The notes: a model not told the origin generated them from the sequence alone. DNA of 64,000 nucleotides from Nostoc piscinale CENA21 (GCF_001298445.1 NZ_CP012036.1:1863263-1927262); one strand, 5' to 3'. Counted from the stretch's first letter, positions 27,023 to 37,600 are shown. A program made the numbers and translations.

Positions 27023-28126
27023 TCAACATTGAGTTTTGAGCTTACCACTCAAGGTATTGAGATTGATTTGGCTAGGCCAGCCTAGAGGAAGATTACTGGA
27101 ATTGTATCCGCGATCGCGTAAATCTTGGATATAGCGATTACGAATATAGGTAGTATCAAAGTTACCCAAACCATTAAAATACACATCTGTTAAGTGAGCC
27201 GGATCTAAAGCCATCTCACCTCTGTAAACTGCACCATCATTGGAATCATCCCAACCCCAAGGTGTATTGGCAGAATTGTTGCTACAAGTTGGTAAACCAG
27301 CACCACAGCCACCGCTAGAATCTCCTCTGAAGGTTCCCCAGTTGGCATAAGTTATCCCTGTAGAACTAGAGGCTTGGTTTAATTGATTTTGCCACAAACC
27401 ACCAGAGGCAAAGACATCAATTAAGGAATACAATACACTGCGATCATTACCCGATGCGGGTACTTCCGCAGTAGTTGTAGAAGGATAGTAGATAATGCCA
27501 TCTGCACTGCTGTTTCCATCAAAATTGCCGGCGTAAGGCCAAGCTTTTAAGCCATGTCCCTTAGCTTCCTGAGTCGTCAACGGATGCAGAGAACCGTTAT
27601 AACTACTCAGAGTCAGGGTTCCATCAATACTTTCGGAACCATTGGTCAAAGGACTAGTACTTGGCGTAAAGGAATAAAAGTCGGTATGGAAGACAGTAAC
27701 AACACCTTCGAGTTTGCCATAAGTAGAACCATCCTTACGCACGATCGCCAGTAAACCTTCTAGATCATTTTCGTGTTCTTGGTCGAAGGGAGTATCAGTC
27801 CAATCTTGGGGATGAAAAAAAGAATAGGTGATAAATCTGTGAGTACAAGTCTCAGCCACAGAATAGTAAGCATAAGCATTTAAGGGATAAGCCGTCAGAT
27901 TATCCCAATTATTTGTTCCTCGCCAATCTCCGTCATAGTTAAACCGTGTAATATAGTCACTGCTATATTTGGTACTATCCGTATCTTGATAGTGAATTGG
28001 CGCGTGATAAGCCGCTAAATCTAAATCTGTGGGAGTTTGGGCAATTCCTTTCAACTCTGTTAAAGTACCAAGGGCAATTGCTACCGTCATCCCAAGCGCC
28101 ATCAGCAAAACTTTTTTCCAAATCAT
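27023..28126 (-). CDS. Secreted protein of unknown function
   Basis: The 367-residue protein has an N-terminal signal peptide (about residues 1-29, VLLMALGMTVAIALGTLTEL, then IAQTPTDL). The mature part is rich in aromatic residues, Asn, Ser and Asp, with the blocks YHAPIHYQDTD, AETCTHRFITYSFFHPQDW and DQEHENDLEGLLAIVRKDGS, where a His-Glu-Asp cluster could bind metal. Four Cys near CGAGLPTC and the two ends suggest disulfides, in keeping with export. I do not recognise the family with confidence. It lies alone between the sensor kinase and tRNA-Gln, and a hairpin (26980-27011) separates it from the kinase gene. Confidence 0.65.
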   Translation of the reverse strand: MIWKKVLLMALGMTVAIALGTLTELKGIAQTPTDLDLAAYHAPIHYQDTDSTKYSSDYITRFNYDGDWRGTNNWDNLTAYPLNAYAYYSVAETCTHRFITYSFFHPQDWTDTPFDQEHENDLEGLLAIVRKDGSTYGKLEGVVTVFHTDFYSFTPSTSPLTNGSESIDGTLTLSSYNGSLHPLTTQEAKGHGLKAWPYAGNFDGNSSADGIIYYPSTTTAEVPASGNDRSVLYSLIDVFASGGLWQNQLNQASSSTGITYANWGTFRGDSSGGCGAGLPTCSNNSANTPWGWDDSNDGAVYRGEMALDPAHLTDVYFNGLGNFDTTYIRNRYIQDLRDRGYNSSNLPLGWPSQINLNTLSGKLKTQC

Positions 28127-28327
28127 CTGTTCTCACCCTGGATGATCAATTAAACTCAGGATGACAGCAGATATTTAAGAACTGATTTGAATCAAGTTAA
28201 AAATATCTAAAAATACAGGAGAATGGCGAGCAGTTGATGGTAAAACTATGAAAGCTAAAGTTGCTGAAAACCATCACATCAACAAAAAATCTTCGACTGA
28301 ATAAAATCAGCCAGCAATTTTAAACAT

Positions 28328-28356
28328 AAAAAAAAGGTAGAAAAACCTACCTTTCT
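28328..28356 (-). terminator. Rho-independent terminator after tRNA-Gln
   Basis: On the minus strand an 8-bp stem (AAAGGTAG / CTACCTTT) with a 6-base loop is followed by a run of T. It begins about 8 bases from the discriminator base of the tRNA. Confidence 0.85.
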
Positions 28357-28361
28357 AATGG

Positions 28362-28433
28362 CTGGGGCGCTAGGATTCGAACCTAGGGATGGCGGGACCA
28401 AAACCCGCTGCCTTACCACTTGGCGACGCCCCA
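28362..28433 (-). tRNA. tRNA-Gln (anticodon TTG)
   Basis: A 72-base cloverleaf is read on the minus strand: acceptor TGGGGCG pairs with CGCCCCA, the D arm is GCCAAGTGGTAAGGC, the anticodon stem GCGGG / CCCGC encloses the loop TTTTGGT with anticodon TTG, and the T arm contains GGTTCGAATCC. The discriminator base is G, and CCA follows it in the DNA (28359-28361). A terminator follows at once, so it is probably transcribed alone. Confidence 0.95.
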
Positions 28434-28555
28434 TCGCTTCACCTCTGTTAATATAGCAGTCCGAGGTGGGTGAGTGTCAAGTGTTTTGCTAGGAAATTTT
28501 GGAAAAACGTTGGAAATGCTATTGAATAGCAATGGTTCTAGCAAACTGTTTGCAG

Positions 28556-29959
28556 TTACTTCACCCGGTCTTCTAGAGGAAAACTGTACCAGCTATACCA
28601 GTGACGGACTGCTAACCACACTGCTGAGAGTAAAGCTGCTCCACTTAAGGTTAAACCACTAAATGGAACTAACAAGCCAAACACAGGTAACACCGCCCCA
28701 GCAATCGAACAAATGATCACAGCAATAGCAGCGATGCGGTTTGAACCTAATCCCCAACTCAATGTGAGGAAAATCAGGGAAATCATTGTCCAGGCTAGTT
28801 CAGGATTCATGAAGCGAGCCAGATAGGTCAAGGTTAAAATACAGGCAAAGAATATCCCAGATGCGATCGCTACATTTTTCAAGCTCATGGGTACTGACAA
28901 ATACAACAGCAATATCCACCAAAGAAATATTGCTGGTGCTAATAATAATAACCTGGGTAGAATCCCCGTATTACGGATAGGTGCAGTGTTGGTAAAAACT
29001 CCAAAGGGATTTTTCACCGAAACATTGTCATTGAATATCCAACTATACTTAGTACTGCGGCCATCAGCTTTAATTTCGTTTGGTACAATCCCACTCGCAA
29101 ATTCCACAGGCGCAAAATTAGCCGTTGCTGTCAGGCGGAAATTGGTCAGCATTTGTCCTGTAGCATTGTAAACCCAGCGTGGCCCGCTTTGAGCTTGATA
29201 GGTGACGCGAAAGTTCGCAGTCTCTCCTGGCGACAAACGAAAGGGAAATCCATAATCTCCAGGGTTAGGCGGTTCCAGTCGAGTCCCAGAACGTTCCACT
29301 TTGTAGTTAGCCAGCAGTGAATAGCCGTCGGGTGGTGGTGCTTCAAAGAAAAAACTTTGATTATCTTTAAGTCGATTGACGACTTTGTAATCTGCACTGT
29401 AATCTATGCGATAAACGGCACTACGACCTTGCACATCGGTGTTCTGCTCAAGTTTGACCTGAATCTGCGACCCTGCTAAGGCCAGAAACCGCGTAACTTC
29501 CCTTGTGTCATTGACCTTGACTATTTTGCCGTTGACTTGGTTGTTATAGGTGAATGGCTCTTGAATCACATAGCGGACTTGCGGTGCGGCTTGCTCTAAT
29601 TTATCGCCGTCGACTGTTTGGACAACTTGCACCACCTTTGCTTGTTCCCAGTGATGATAGCGATTACCTAAAGTCGAACAAAGAAAAAATCCGACTACCA
29701 ATAGAACTAATACCAAGGTTAGGTGCTGTAAACCCCGTAAAATTTGGGAGTAATGCACAACCCACTGATCAAGAAAAATTACATTTTCTTGCTGATGGCG
29801 ACGCAAGGCAAAACTCATTAGTGCGATCGCCACACCCAAAGCTATGACTAAAAAAACTAATAAAATTGAGGCTTTGAGCAGTTGGTTGCCAAACTGGAGT
29901 AGTTCTATTGGATGAGTCAGATCAGGTAATCCAGGAATACCCTGATTAGAAGATGACAT
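28556..29959 (-). CDS. Cyanobacterial large membrane protein of unknown function
   Basis: The 467-residue protein has two N-terminal membrane helices (about 28-50 and 75-97), a soluble beta-rich domain of about 200 residues (about 110-320) and a cluster of four to five membrane helices at the C-terminus (about 330-455). The domain between contains repeated charged strands such as QVRYVIQEPFTYNNQVNGK and DYSADYKVVNRLKDNQSFFF. The arrangement, an exported domain between an N-terminal anchor and a C-terminal helix bundle, recalls CreD-like proteins, but I cannot claim membership. It stands alone between tRNA-Gln and a small secreted protein on the same strand, separated by 70 bases from the latter. 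Confidence 0.6.
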   Translation of the reverse strand: MSSSNQGIPGLPDLTHPIELLQFGNQLLKASILLVFLVIALGVAIALMSFALRRHQQENVIFLDQWVVHYSQILRGLQHLTLVLVLLVVGFFLCSTLGNRYHHWEQAKVVQVVQTVDGDKLEQAAPQVRYVIQEPFTYNNQVNGKIVKVNDTREVTRFLALAGSQIQVKLEQNTDVQGRSAVYRIDYSADYKVVNRLKDNQSFFFEAPPPDGYSLLANYKVERSGTRLEPPNPGDYGFPFRLSPGETANFRVTYQAQSGPRWVYNATGQMLTNFRLTATANFAPVEFASGIVPNEIKADGRSTKYSWIFNDNVSVKNPFGVFTNTAPIRNTGILPRLLLLAPAIFLWWILLLYLSVPMSLKNVAIASGIFFACILTLTYLARFMNPELAWTMISLIFLTLSWGLGSNRIAAIAVIICSIAGAVLPVFGLLVPFSGLTLSGAALLSAVWLAVRHWYSWYSFPLEDRVK

Positions 29960-30029
29960 TGATATTTTTATTACAGAATTTGAAACCTCAGACTGATGAA
30001 ATCTCGGAAAAGTTTCATTTTATAGATGC

Positions 30030-30422
30030 TTACTGATTACCTTCTTTACTGGCAGTTTGACAAACAATCTCCATCGAATTAGCTTCGGGAGTTCCAGGTT
30101 GGGGTGTAATTTCTTGCTGAGTGGGTTTCTCACTAATTAACTGGCCGTCTGCACTGTAGTTAGCAGCCGTTTCAGAAAACAAGCGCCCCTCAGCACAAGA
30201 CGCACGAAAAGTAGTTTTAGTTAAGCCATTACCTTGTTTTTGTAAAATCGTATATTCACTTCCTTGCACCGATCCTGCATCTAAAATAATCGGATTACCA
30301 TCATTATCAGAGCCTACTTGTATATGAAACGCTAACTGGGTCTCAGTAGTTTGAGCAATAGCTGTATTACCTACTAACAAAGTCATTGCTACTACAACGC
30401 CACCAAAGCTCTTTAAAAACAT
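30030..30422 (-). CDS. Small secreted protein of unknown function
   Basis: The 130-residue protein starts with a clear signal peptide (MFLKSFGGVVVAMTLLVGNT, cleavage expected after AIA-QTT). The mature part of about 105 residues is polar with two Cys (SCAEG and IVCQT) that could form a disulfide. No family was recognised. The same-strand membrane-protein gene starts 70 bases downstream, so the two may share a transcript. Confidence 0.55.
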   Translation of the reverse strand: MFLKSFGGVVVAMTLLVGNTAIAQTTETQLAFHIQVGSDNDGNPIILDAGSVQGSEYTILQKQGNGLTKTTFRASCAEGRLFSETAANYSADGQLISEKPTQQEITPQPGTPEANSMEIVCQTASKEGNQ

Positions 30423-30620
30423 AGGCTGTAAATTTGTTGAACTATATATTCTTTTTTATTCATATTTTCTTGATTTTTGGTGCGGTAAAATCACTGGAAA
30501 ATTTGCTGATATAAATCTATTTGTATGCAAAATCGCGCTGTTTCTATCTGCTAAATTTTCTTTTCTGATACATCTAAAATCCGGCAAAATTAAGTCTTTT
30601 TACGCAATATTTCACATAAT

Positions 30621-30651
30621 AAAAAAACCGTAGGGGAACTGCTACGGTTTT
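30621..30651 (-). terminator. Terminator-like hairpin without an assigned gene
   Basis: The stem AAAACCGTAG / CTACGGTTTT with a short loop ends in seven T on the minus strand. The nearest minus-strand gene upstream (ilvN) already has its own terminator 500 bases earlier, so this hairpin probably ends a separate short transcript or belongs to a dispersed repeat. Confidence 0.6.
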
Positions 30652-31144
30652 CTATGTATATTACTGAACTCTAACCCTATTTGAAAAGCTGATATCTTAC
30701 AACTTCAGCTCTTTACCTAATCTCTAATCTCTTGGGAAACAGTTTAACTGCTTTGGATTCATTCGTCATCACAGTCTTTACAGACGGAGTTTAGTGAAAA
30801 TTTCATCAATGGCTACCGTAAATTTGTATTGATTGTGTGAACTTTATGTGTTTGTATTAAGACTAATTTAAGTATTAATACTAGCTTTTATTAATTCAAG
30901 TATACTAGCTTAAGTATTTTTTTTTATAAAAAAGTTATCTTAAACACAAGGCTATTTGCGAAAAAAATTCCGTGAGCAACTATCAAAAAAAGATTCATAG
31001 TCCAGATACTTCAGTAGAAAACACACTGAATAATATTGTGGCAGAGATGAAGAGGACAAGGAGCAGGGAGCGGGGAGAAAGGGGGAGAATATTTCCCCAA
31101 TTCTCTCTGCCCCCTGCACCCCTGCCTCTTTTGACCTAAACTAT

Positions 31145-31170
31145 GAAAAAACCCCGTCAAATTGCGGGGG
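31145..31170 (-). terminator. Rho-independent terminator of ilvN
   Basis: On the minus strand CCCCG and CGGGG form a stem around an 8-base loop and are followed by six T, about 75 bases after the ilvN stop codon. Confidence 0.75.
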
Positions 31171-31244
31171 TAATAGCTGCGATAATTTTTGGGGTAGTTT
31201 AATTATTTAAGCTACCTAGCACACAGCAATGCGATCGCAGAAAA

Positions 31245-31763
31245 TTAGACCTTGGCTTCCAAAGACTTGAGTAACTCAGTATTCACACCAGATTCACGAG
31301 TCAGGGAGATTTTACCAGTCCGGGCTATTTCCTTGAGACCAAATTTTTGTAGCACTTGGACAATTGCTACCATTTTTCCAGGGTCTCCCACCACTTCTAA
31401 AGTGAGGGAATCTTCTGCGACATCTACAACTCGCGCTCGGAAAATCTGAGCCAGTTCAATGACTTCAGAACGGTTAGTACTAGTAGCATTCACCTTCAAA
31501 AGCATCAACTCTCGCTCTACACAAGGAATTTCCGTAATATCCTGAACTTTGAGGACGTTGACCAGCTTATATAGTTGCTTGGTGATTTGCTCGATTATGC
31601 GATCGTCACCAGCGACAACCATTGTAATACGGGAGACTCCTCCCTGTTCAGCTTGGCCAACAGCAAGGCTTTCTATGTTATAGCCACGGCGGGCAAACAA
31701 ACTAGAAATGCGGGAAAGAACACCCGCTTCGTCTTCTACCAGAACAGAAAGGGTATGTTTCAT
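31245..31763 (-). CDS. ilvN: Acetolactate synthase small (regulatory) subunit
   Basis: The 172-residue protein begins MKHTLSVLVEDEAGVLSRIS, an ACT domain, and continues with LFARRGYNIESLAVGQAEQG, the family signature for valine binding. The C-terminal half includes REVELMLLKV-type strands and FGLKEIARTGKISLTRE. It activates the catalytic subunit IlvB and confers feedback control by valine in branched-chain amino acid synthesis. An in-frame ATG at 31808 would add 15 residues, but the ATG at 31763 fits the family start. The catalytic subunit gene is not in the window. Its terminator is at 31145-31170. Confidence 0.95.
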   Translation of the reverse strand: MKHTLSVLVEDEAGVLSRISSLFARRGYNIESLAVGQAEQGGVSRITMVVAGDDRIIEQITKQLYKLVNVLKVQDITEIPCVERELMLLKVNATSTNRSEVIELAQIFRARVVDVAEDSLTLEVVGDPGKMVAIVQVLQKFGLKEIARTGKISLTRESGVNTELLKSLEAKV

Positions 31764-32030
31764 CTTTGCCAACACAGGCTCAGGTAGCATTATGACTAAC
31801 GCAAACACTAGCTAATGACTACCCTACACGTACTGTTAAACTAAATGTTTTGATAAGTGTGATTTTCTATTTTAAACTTATACCTACACTCTCTACACAG
31901 AAGTTTTCAGCAAATCATCCCCAAAGTGGAAAGCCTAATCAAGACAAATCTTTTCCTTGACAGATGAAGATGATTAGTCAAAACCTTTATCTTCATAATG
32001 TTATGGAATATTCATTGGAGATTAGCATTT

Positions 32031-32393
32031 ATGGGTTGGTTAAAAAGATTATTTGGTTTAGAAAAACCACAAAATGCCCAAGTAAACCCTGCTCCCCAAG
32101 CAGTACCGCAAGCTGCGACTGCTGCACCTACAGCGACTCAATCTATCCCACCAGAAAGAATCGGATTGAATGGAGAATATGACCAAAGTGGTTTAGCCAA
32201 GCGTGTAGCATTAGCTTTTGATCAAGATCAGCAGCTTGATGATGTAGATACCTTATGGGTCGCTCAGACTGGTGGTACTGTAGTTCTCAAAGGCAAAGTT
32301 CCCAGTCAAGATATTCTCAACAAAATGGTTTCTGTAGCCCGTTCTGTGAATGGAGCAACAAATGTGGACACTACCCAAGTCCAAATAGGCTAA
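32031..32393 (+). CDS. BON-domain protein
   Basis: The 120-residue protein starts MGWLKRLFGLEK and has an Ala/Pro/Gln-rich linker (about 12-45). A BON domain follows (about 50-120): LAKRVALAFDQDQQLDDVDT, the Gly motif GGTVVLKGKVPSQ and the C-terminal VARSVNGATNVDTTQVQI. BON domains bind phospholipid or peptidoglycan surfaces and occur in osmotic-stress and outer-membrane proteins. There is no signal peptide, so it may be cytoplasmic and amphitropic, with the N-terminal WLKRLFGL helix as a membrane contact. The ATG at 32031 was chosen over an upstream in-frame ATG (31998) because similar proteins begin with MGWLK/MGFL. It stands alone. Confidence 0.8.
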   Translation: MGWLKRLFGLEKPQNAQVNPAPQAVPQAATAAPTATQSIPPERIGLNGEYDQSGLAKRVALAFDQDQQLDDVDTLWVAQTGGTVVLKGKVPSQDILNKMVSVARSVNGATNVDTTQVQIG

Positions 32394-32413
32394 CTAAATA
32401 TGCTGCCTTAATT

Positions 32414-33334
32414 TTATGGCTGGCGATCGCCAAAACAACGGCTCATCCAATCTAAAATGACTTGGTTAACTTGTTCGGGACACTCATCATGGGGACAATG
32501 CCCGACATTCTCTAGGTTGAGTAGTTCCAGTTTTTCGTTGTATTGAGCAAATTGACTAGCCAATATAGGCGGTACAAATCGGTCTTTTTGTCCCCAAATT
32601 AACAGCATTGGAATTGTTAATGTTGGCAATACAGCTTTGACACTAGGACTAAAATTAACACCGATCGCCGCTTTAAATAAGGCACTAAAAGCCCGCGCCG
32701 AACCTCTATCTTGGGGAGGCCCTGCCAAAATTTCTATCAGTTCATCGGTAATAGCTTCGGGATTTGCATAAGCCAAACTCGCCCAGCGCCGCAAGACGCT
32801 GGGTTGACGCACGAATTTAAATACTGGCTGTAATATCAATGGGGAAGCCACAAAATTTTTGATGGTTTTGACAATTGGTCGCAAAATCAGGGGTATGGCT
32901 TCTTCTTCTAATGATGGGTCAGGTAAACTCATCATCACAATTCCCTGCACCATATCAGGATGCGCCGCCGCCGCCGCCAAAGAAATTAATGAACCATTAG
33001 AATTACCTATCAATACAGCAGGTTGTCTGATAAATGCTTTCCAAAACTCATACACCTGCTCAACCCAGAGTTCGATGCTGTAATTGGCTGGGGCTTTTTC
33101 GGAAGCGCCAAAACCCAGCATATCTAAAGCATAAACCGTATGATATTCACCCAAAATTTCTAAATTATGCCGCCAATGCCCAATAGAAGCACCAAATCCA
33201 TGTAGCAAAATCAAAGGCGTGGAATTAAGGTCTGTGTCACTAGGGCGGATATAGGTATAACGCGTTTGCCAACCTCGCCAAACCCAATCTCGTTGATTAC
33301 CAACTCGTTGCTGCCAGTGTATCGCTGTCGTCAA
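32414..33334 (-). CDS. Alpha/beta-fold hydrolase
   Basis: The 306-residue protein has the oxyanion motif LLHGFGAS (about 43-50), LDMLGFGASEKA, the nucleophile elbow GNSNGS (Ser near residue 111), an acid at WGQKDRFVP (near 252) and the catalytic His in VGHCPHDECP (near 281). This is a complete triad of the epoxide-hydrolase / haloperoxidase type. Its sequence resembles the cyanobacterial and plastid hydrolases of the pheophytinase/chlorophyll dephytylase group, so a lipid or chlorophyll ester is a plausible but unproven substrate. The start is TTG at 33334, decided by a strong GGAGG ribosome binding site six bases before it; no ATG would keep the conserved N-terminus. Confidence 0.82.
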   Translation of the reverse strand: MTTAIHWQQRVGNQRDWVWRGWQTRYTYIRPSDTDLNSTPLILLHGFGASIGHWRHNLEILGEYHTVYALDMLGFGASEKAPANYSIELWVEQVYEFWKAFIRQPAVLIGNSNGSLISLAAAAAHPDMVQGIVMMSLPDPSLEEEAIPLILRPIVKTIKNFVASPLILQPVFKFVRQPSVLRRWASLAYANPEAITDELIEILAGPPQDRGSARAFSALFKAAIGVNFSPSVKAVLPTLTIPMLLIWGQKDRFVPPILASQFAQYNEKLELLNLENVGHCPHDECPEQVNQVILDWMSRCFGDRQP

Positions 33335-33771
33335 GTTTACCTCCAGAGAAATTAGTGAGTGGGGATTGGGGAGTAGGGAGTGGCTTATGAGTATAGGTTT
33401 TTAACCAGATAATAGTCCCATCAATCCCTACACAATTTACACCCCTATCCCCTTACACGCTTAAACCCCCAATTCCCGACTCCCTACTCCCTAACTCTAA
33501 CAAATGTATATTTATACCAATTTGTCAATAATCTAGAAAATAATTGTTAAAATAGATAACACTGTTCTTGATTGTGTAATTTAAGTTAACTATTGCAGAG
33601 AAATTCTCTTCATTATGAGTAGAATGACAAATACAGCCATTAGTAACTAGGCTATAGATTAGTTACTATCAAGACTCGTTGTTAAGTCCTCAGTTATTTA
33701 AGTATTGTGCTTCTGAGGCATACCAAGCAAAACCAAACTATATTCTAAAAAGAGAGCTTCCAAAAATCATA
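33335..33771. other. Upstream region of infC with a repeat pair
   Basis: No gene is present. GGGGAGTAGGGAGT (about 33369) and ACTCCCTACTCCC (about 33479) form a long-range inverted pair of dispersed repeat type. The promoter of infC should lie between about 33530 and 33770. TAAAAT at 33548-33553 is one possible -10 box, but the evidence is weak. Confidence 0.35.
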
Positions 33772-34306
33772 ATGCCTGTGATTGAGAAAAAAAAGAACTC
33801 GCGATCTGCCCCAAATCAACGAAAGAATCCGCTTCCCTAAAATTAGAGTCATTGATACTGATGGCTCCCAATTAGGAATTATCACTCCTCAGGAAGCACT
33901 GCAATTAGCTGAAGAAAAAGAGCTAGATTTAGTGCTGCTGAGTGATAAGGCTGACCCGCCAGTTTGCCGAATTATGGACTACGGGAAATACAAGTTTGAA
34001 CAAGAGAAAAAGGCGCGGGAAGCCCGGAAGAAGCAGCACACGGCCGATGTCAAGGAAGTAAAGATGCGCTACAAAATTGAGGAACACGACTATAACGTGC
34101 GTGTGAAACAAGCAGAGCGTTTCTTGAAGGACGGTGATAAAGTTAAAGCGACTGTCATGTTTCGGGGTCGAGAAATTCAACACAGTGACTTAGCAGAAGA
34201 TTTACTCAAGCGCATGGCGACAGACCTAGAACCCTTTGGTGAAGTGCAACAAGCACCGAAAAAAGAGGGTAGAAATATGATGATGCTGATTTCGCCCAAA
34301 AAGTAA
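33772..34306 (+). CDS. infC: Translation initiation factor IF-3, frameshifted at an A8 run near the start
   Basis: The ATG at 33772 begins MPVIE and then meets an A8 run (33787-33794) that throws it out of frame. With seven A it reads MPVIEKKRTRDLPQINERIR and stays open to 34306, a 177-residue IF-3. The rest is classical: FPKIRVIDTDGSQLGII, LVLLSDKADPPVCRIMDYGK, the basic linker KFEQEKKAREARKKQH and the C-domain VKEVKMRYKIEEHDYN through MLISPKK. In the sequence as given, only a TTG at 33782 could start the main frame. IF-3 is essential, which argues that the extra A is an error or is bypassed by slippage. AGAGAG lies at a suitable distance in front of the ATG. Confidence 0.93.
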
Positions 34307-34393
34307 CCTTTAACTTTGCGAAACACAACGGACAATTCACTGCTAAAAATAGCATAAAGACCTAAAGGTCACAGAAGTTTATCAAAAATTGAT

Positions 34394-34451
34394 AGTCCTG
34401 AGAGCTGAGTGGGAAACATAATACTCAGTTGCTCAGGACTCTTGCTTTTTT
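34394..34451 (+). terminator. Terminator after infC
   Basis: AGTCCTGAG (34394-34402) and CTCAGGACT (34432-34440) form the base of a two-part hairpin with an inner CTGAGT / ACTCAG stem, followed by CTTGC and six T. It lies about 90 bases after the infC stop. Confidence 0.75.
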
Positions 34452-34646
34452 AGAGCCAAGGTGGATGAGGAGAGAGGGTATAAACGTGGGGAAGGGAGAC
34501 AAGGAAGATAAGAGGGATAAAAATTATATTTTTGTTGTCTCTCAAATCTTACTGATCTCGATGGTTTTCCAGGTCTCCCTCATTTCCCTTGTCTCCCTCT
34601 ATCTCTGAGCAGTCTTTTGCAGGGTGATATCAGAAAGCTAAACTGC

Positions 34647-37600
34647 ATGGAACTGAAAAATTACTCGTTGGTTGTCAATAAAGGTGTTGTTTCACGACTG
34701 CTACAGTGGGTAAATCTGCGGCCAGAGGAAGGCGAACGGACTTTGATCATGTTTGCCTTTTACACAACTGTATCTATTGGGTTGCGATGGGCTGAGGATA
34801 GTACGGTAGCACTGTTTTTAGATCAATATGGTGCGGGGCCGTTACCTTGGATGTACATTGCTAGTGCAGCGATGGGTGCAGGGTTAGTTTTTGTTTATTC
34901 TTGGTTACAAAAGATTTTTCCGTTGCGCTGGGTAGTAGTGGCGATCGCACCTTGTATGGTTGTGCCACTAATGTTCTTGGTATTATTACGTGAAGGATTG
35001 CATGTTTCTTACCTAGCAGTAATTTTGGTATTCATCCTGCGACTGTGGGTCGATGCACTTTATGTAGTCAATGACCTCAACACCTCTATTGTTGCTAACC
35101 AAATTTTCAACATCCGCGAAATTAAACGTACTTACCCGCTAGTTAGCAGTGGCTTATTAGTAGCAGATGTTATGAGTGGCTTTAGTTTGCCGTGGATTTT
35201 GCAATTCGTCAAACTAGAGAAAGTGATCTTGATTGCTTGTGCATTGATTGTTTTAGGATCAGCTATCTTAGCTTATTTAAGTAACCAATATCGTGCTGCC
35301 TTTCCAGATGCACCCCAACGTCAAGTACCCCATGAACAAGCTTCTCGATATCGGCGGATTCAAGCGCCCCTACGCCGTTACACATGGCAGTTATTTGCGT
35401 TTGTGGGGCTGTTACAAGTTATTGGATTGTTAGTCGATTTTCAATATCTCCGCGAACTGAAATCTAATTTAGGCGATCGCGATCTAGCGAGTTTTTTAGG
35501 TCTATTTGGCGGAATTGTCGGTTTGTGTGAGTTGGGAACTCAATGGTTTGTTTCCAGCCGCCTGATTGAAAGAATTGGTGTATTTTTCACCGCCGCACTT
35601 TTACCGATTAGTGTTGGCTTTGTTGTCCCAGCTGCGATCGCTTTATTAAATTTATTCCCGGCTTTGCATTCCTATGGCATTTTTTGGGGATTGGTGGGGT
35701 TAAAATTTTGCGATGAATTGCTGCGCTACACCTTTGTTGTTAGTAGTGGGCCAGTGTTATACCAACCCATCCCCGAACGGCTACGCAGCCACATGCAAGC
35801 ATTATCTGGGGGAACAGCCGAAGCAATTGCGACAGGAGGGGCGGGATTACTGATTTTGGCGACTTTGTTTGTATGTAATCGATTTGTTCCCCCTGGATTA
35901 CAAGAATGGGTATTTGTCGGCGAAACTGTATTGGCGGCTGCTACTTGTTTAAGGGTGGTTTGGGTACTGCGATCGCGTTATGTTGATTTATTAGTTTTAA
36001 GTGCCGAACGGGGCGAACTCAGTGCTTCTAATGTCGGTTTACGTGTCTTTAAACAAGGAGTAGTCAAAGCTTTAGGCGAAAAAGGTAGTACCACAGATAA
36101 ACATTCTTGTATTGAACTTCTAGCACAAATTGATCCGCATGGAGCCGCCGAAGTTTTAGCCCCACTGCTGTTAAAGTTACCGCCGGAATTGCAGCGCCAA
36201 AGTTTAGAAGTGATGTTTATTGGTGGGGCGAATCCGGCTTATGCTGGGGATGTGCGGTTGTTAATTGACCAACCCCCAGAAAAAATTGATCCAGAAGTGC
36301 TGGCTTTGGCTTTGCGTTATGTGTGGCTGGCGGAAGAAAATCCTAACTTGAGTCAATTAGAAGAATATTTGCAGGCACGACACCATTCTTTAATTCGCGC
36401 CACCGCCGCCGCTTTAATTTTGCGTCAAGGAACACCAATCCAAAAGGTAGCAGCCACCAAAACGCTGCAAAGAATGTTGACCCATAAACAAGAAAGAGAA
36501 CGCATTAATGGAGTCAAAGCTCTCAGAGAAACAATATACCTCCAAGCTTTGCGGATTCATATCCCGAATTTGTTGCAGGATGAATCTTTGCGGGTGCGCT
36601 GTGCTGTATTGGAAATGATTGCAGCCACTCGCTTAGAAGATTACTATTCTGCCTTAATTGCCGCACTCTACTATAAATCAACTCGCATCACGGCGATGCG
36701 TGCCTTAGCCAAACTGGAAAATGATGCTTTGGATATGCTGTTACAGTTGGCTACGGATACTTATAAGCCAGAAATAGTACGAATGTATGCGTGGCGAACC
36801 ATTGCCCAAATTCCTACCTTACAAGCAACAGAAGCCCTATGGTTACATTTAGAAAAATCTTGGGGTGCTACTAGATATCAAATTTTGCGTAGTTTACTCA
36901 AAGTACAGAAACAACCAGAAACTAACAGTCGAGTAGACCGCTTTTATCAAACGCGAGTTGAAACTTTAATTGACCAAGAATTAAAGTTTTTAGGAGAAAT
37001 TTACGCCGCGTATTTGGACTTACAAAAACCACAAACTCTCGATAATTATGCCACATCCCAAAGAGCCGCCATTGTTTGTGATTTATTACAAAAAGCGTTA
37101 TTAGAACTAGAAATTGATGGACGAGAACGGTTACTGTTGCTGTTAAAATTGCTTTATTCAGCAGAAAAAATGCAAGCAGCCGCTTTTAATTTAAGGTCTA
37201 ATTCTGGGGTGAACATTGCACGGGGTTTAGAAATTTTAGAGCATACAGTGACACTGCCAGTCAAATCTTTATTGTTGAATATTTTAGATAAGCGATCGCA
37301 CCAAGAAAAACTGCATTATTTAGTAGAAGCCGAATTGGTCGAATATGAACCAATGCAAGTCAGTGAAAGATTGCGGAGAATGCTGAGTTTAGATAATTTC
37401 TTGTCTGATTGGTGTTTAGCCTGCTGTTTTCATCTGGCGCAAATTAGCCGTATCCGCTTAACTAGTCAGGAAATTTTACTAGCTTTACGTCATCCTACAG
37501 GCTTTGTAAGAGAAGCTGCGATCGCATATTTAAATGCAGTTTCCCATCGCGTGCTTTTAGAACTCCTGCCAAAATTACAACAAGATACACATCCATTAGT

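Larger units (their letters stand above)
30423..31244. other. Long intergenic region between ilvN and the small secreted protein
   Basis: About 820 bases hold no gene that I can support. It contains two terminator hairpins (separate entries), AT-rich DNA around 30880-30960 and a G-rich / C-rich repeat pair at 31055-31135 (GGAGAAAGGGGGAGAA and TTCTCTCTGCCCCCTGC). The terminator at 30621-30651 is far from the end of any known gene and may mark a small RNA. Confidence 0.4.
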
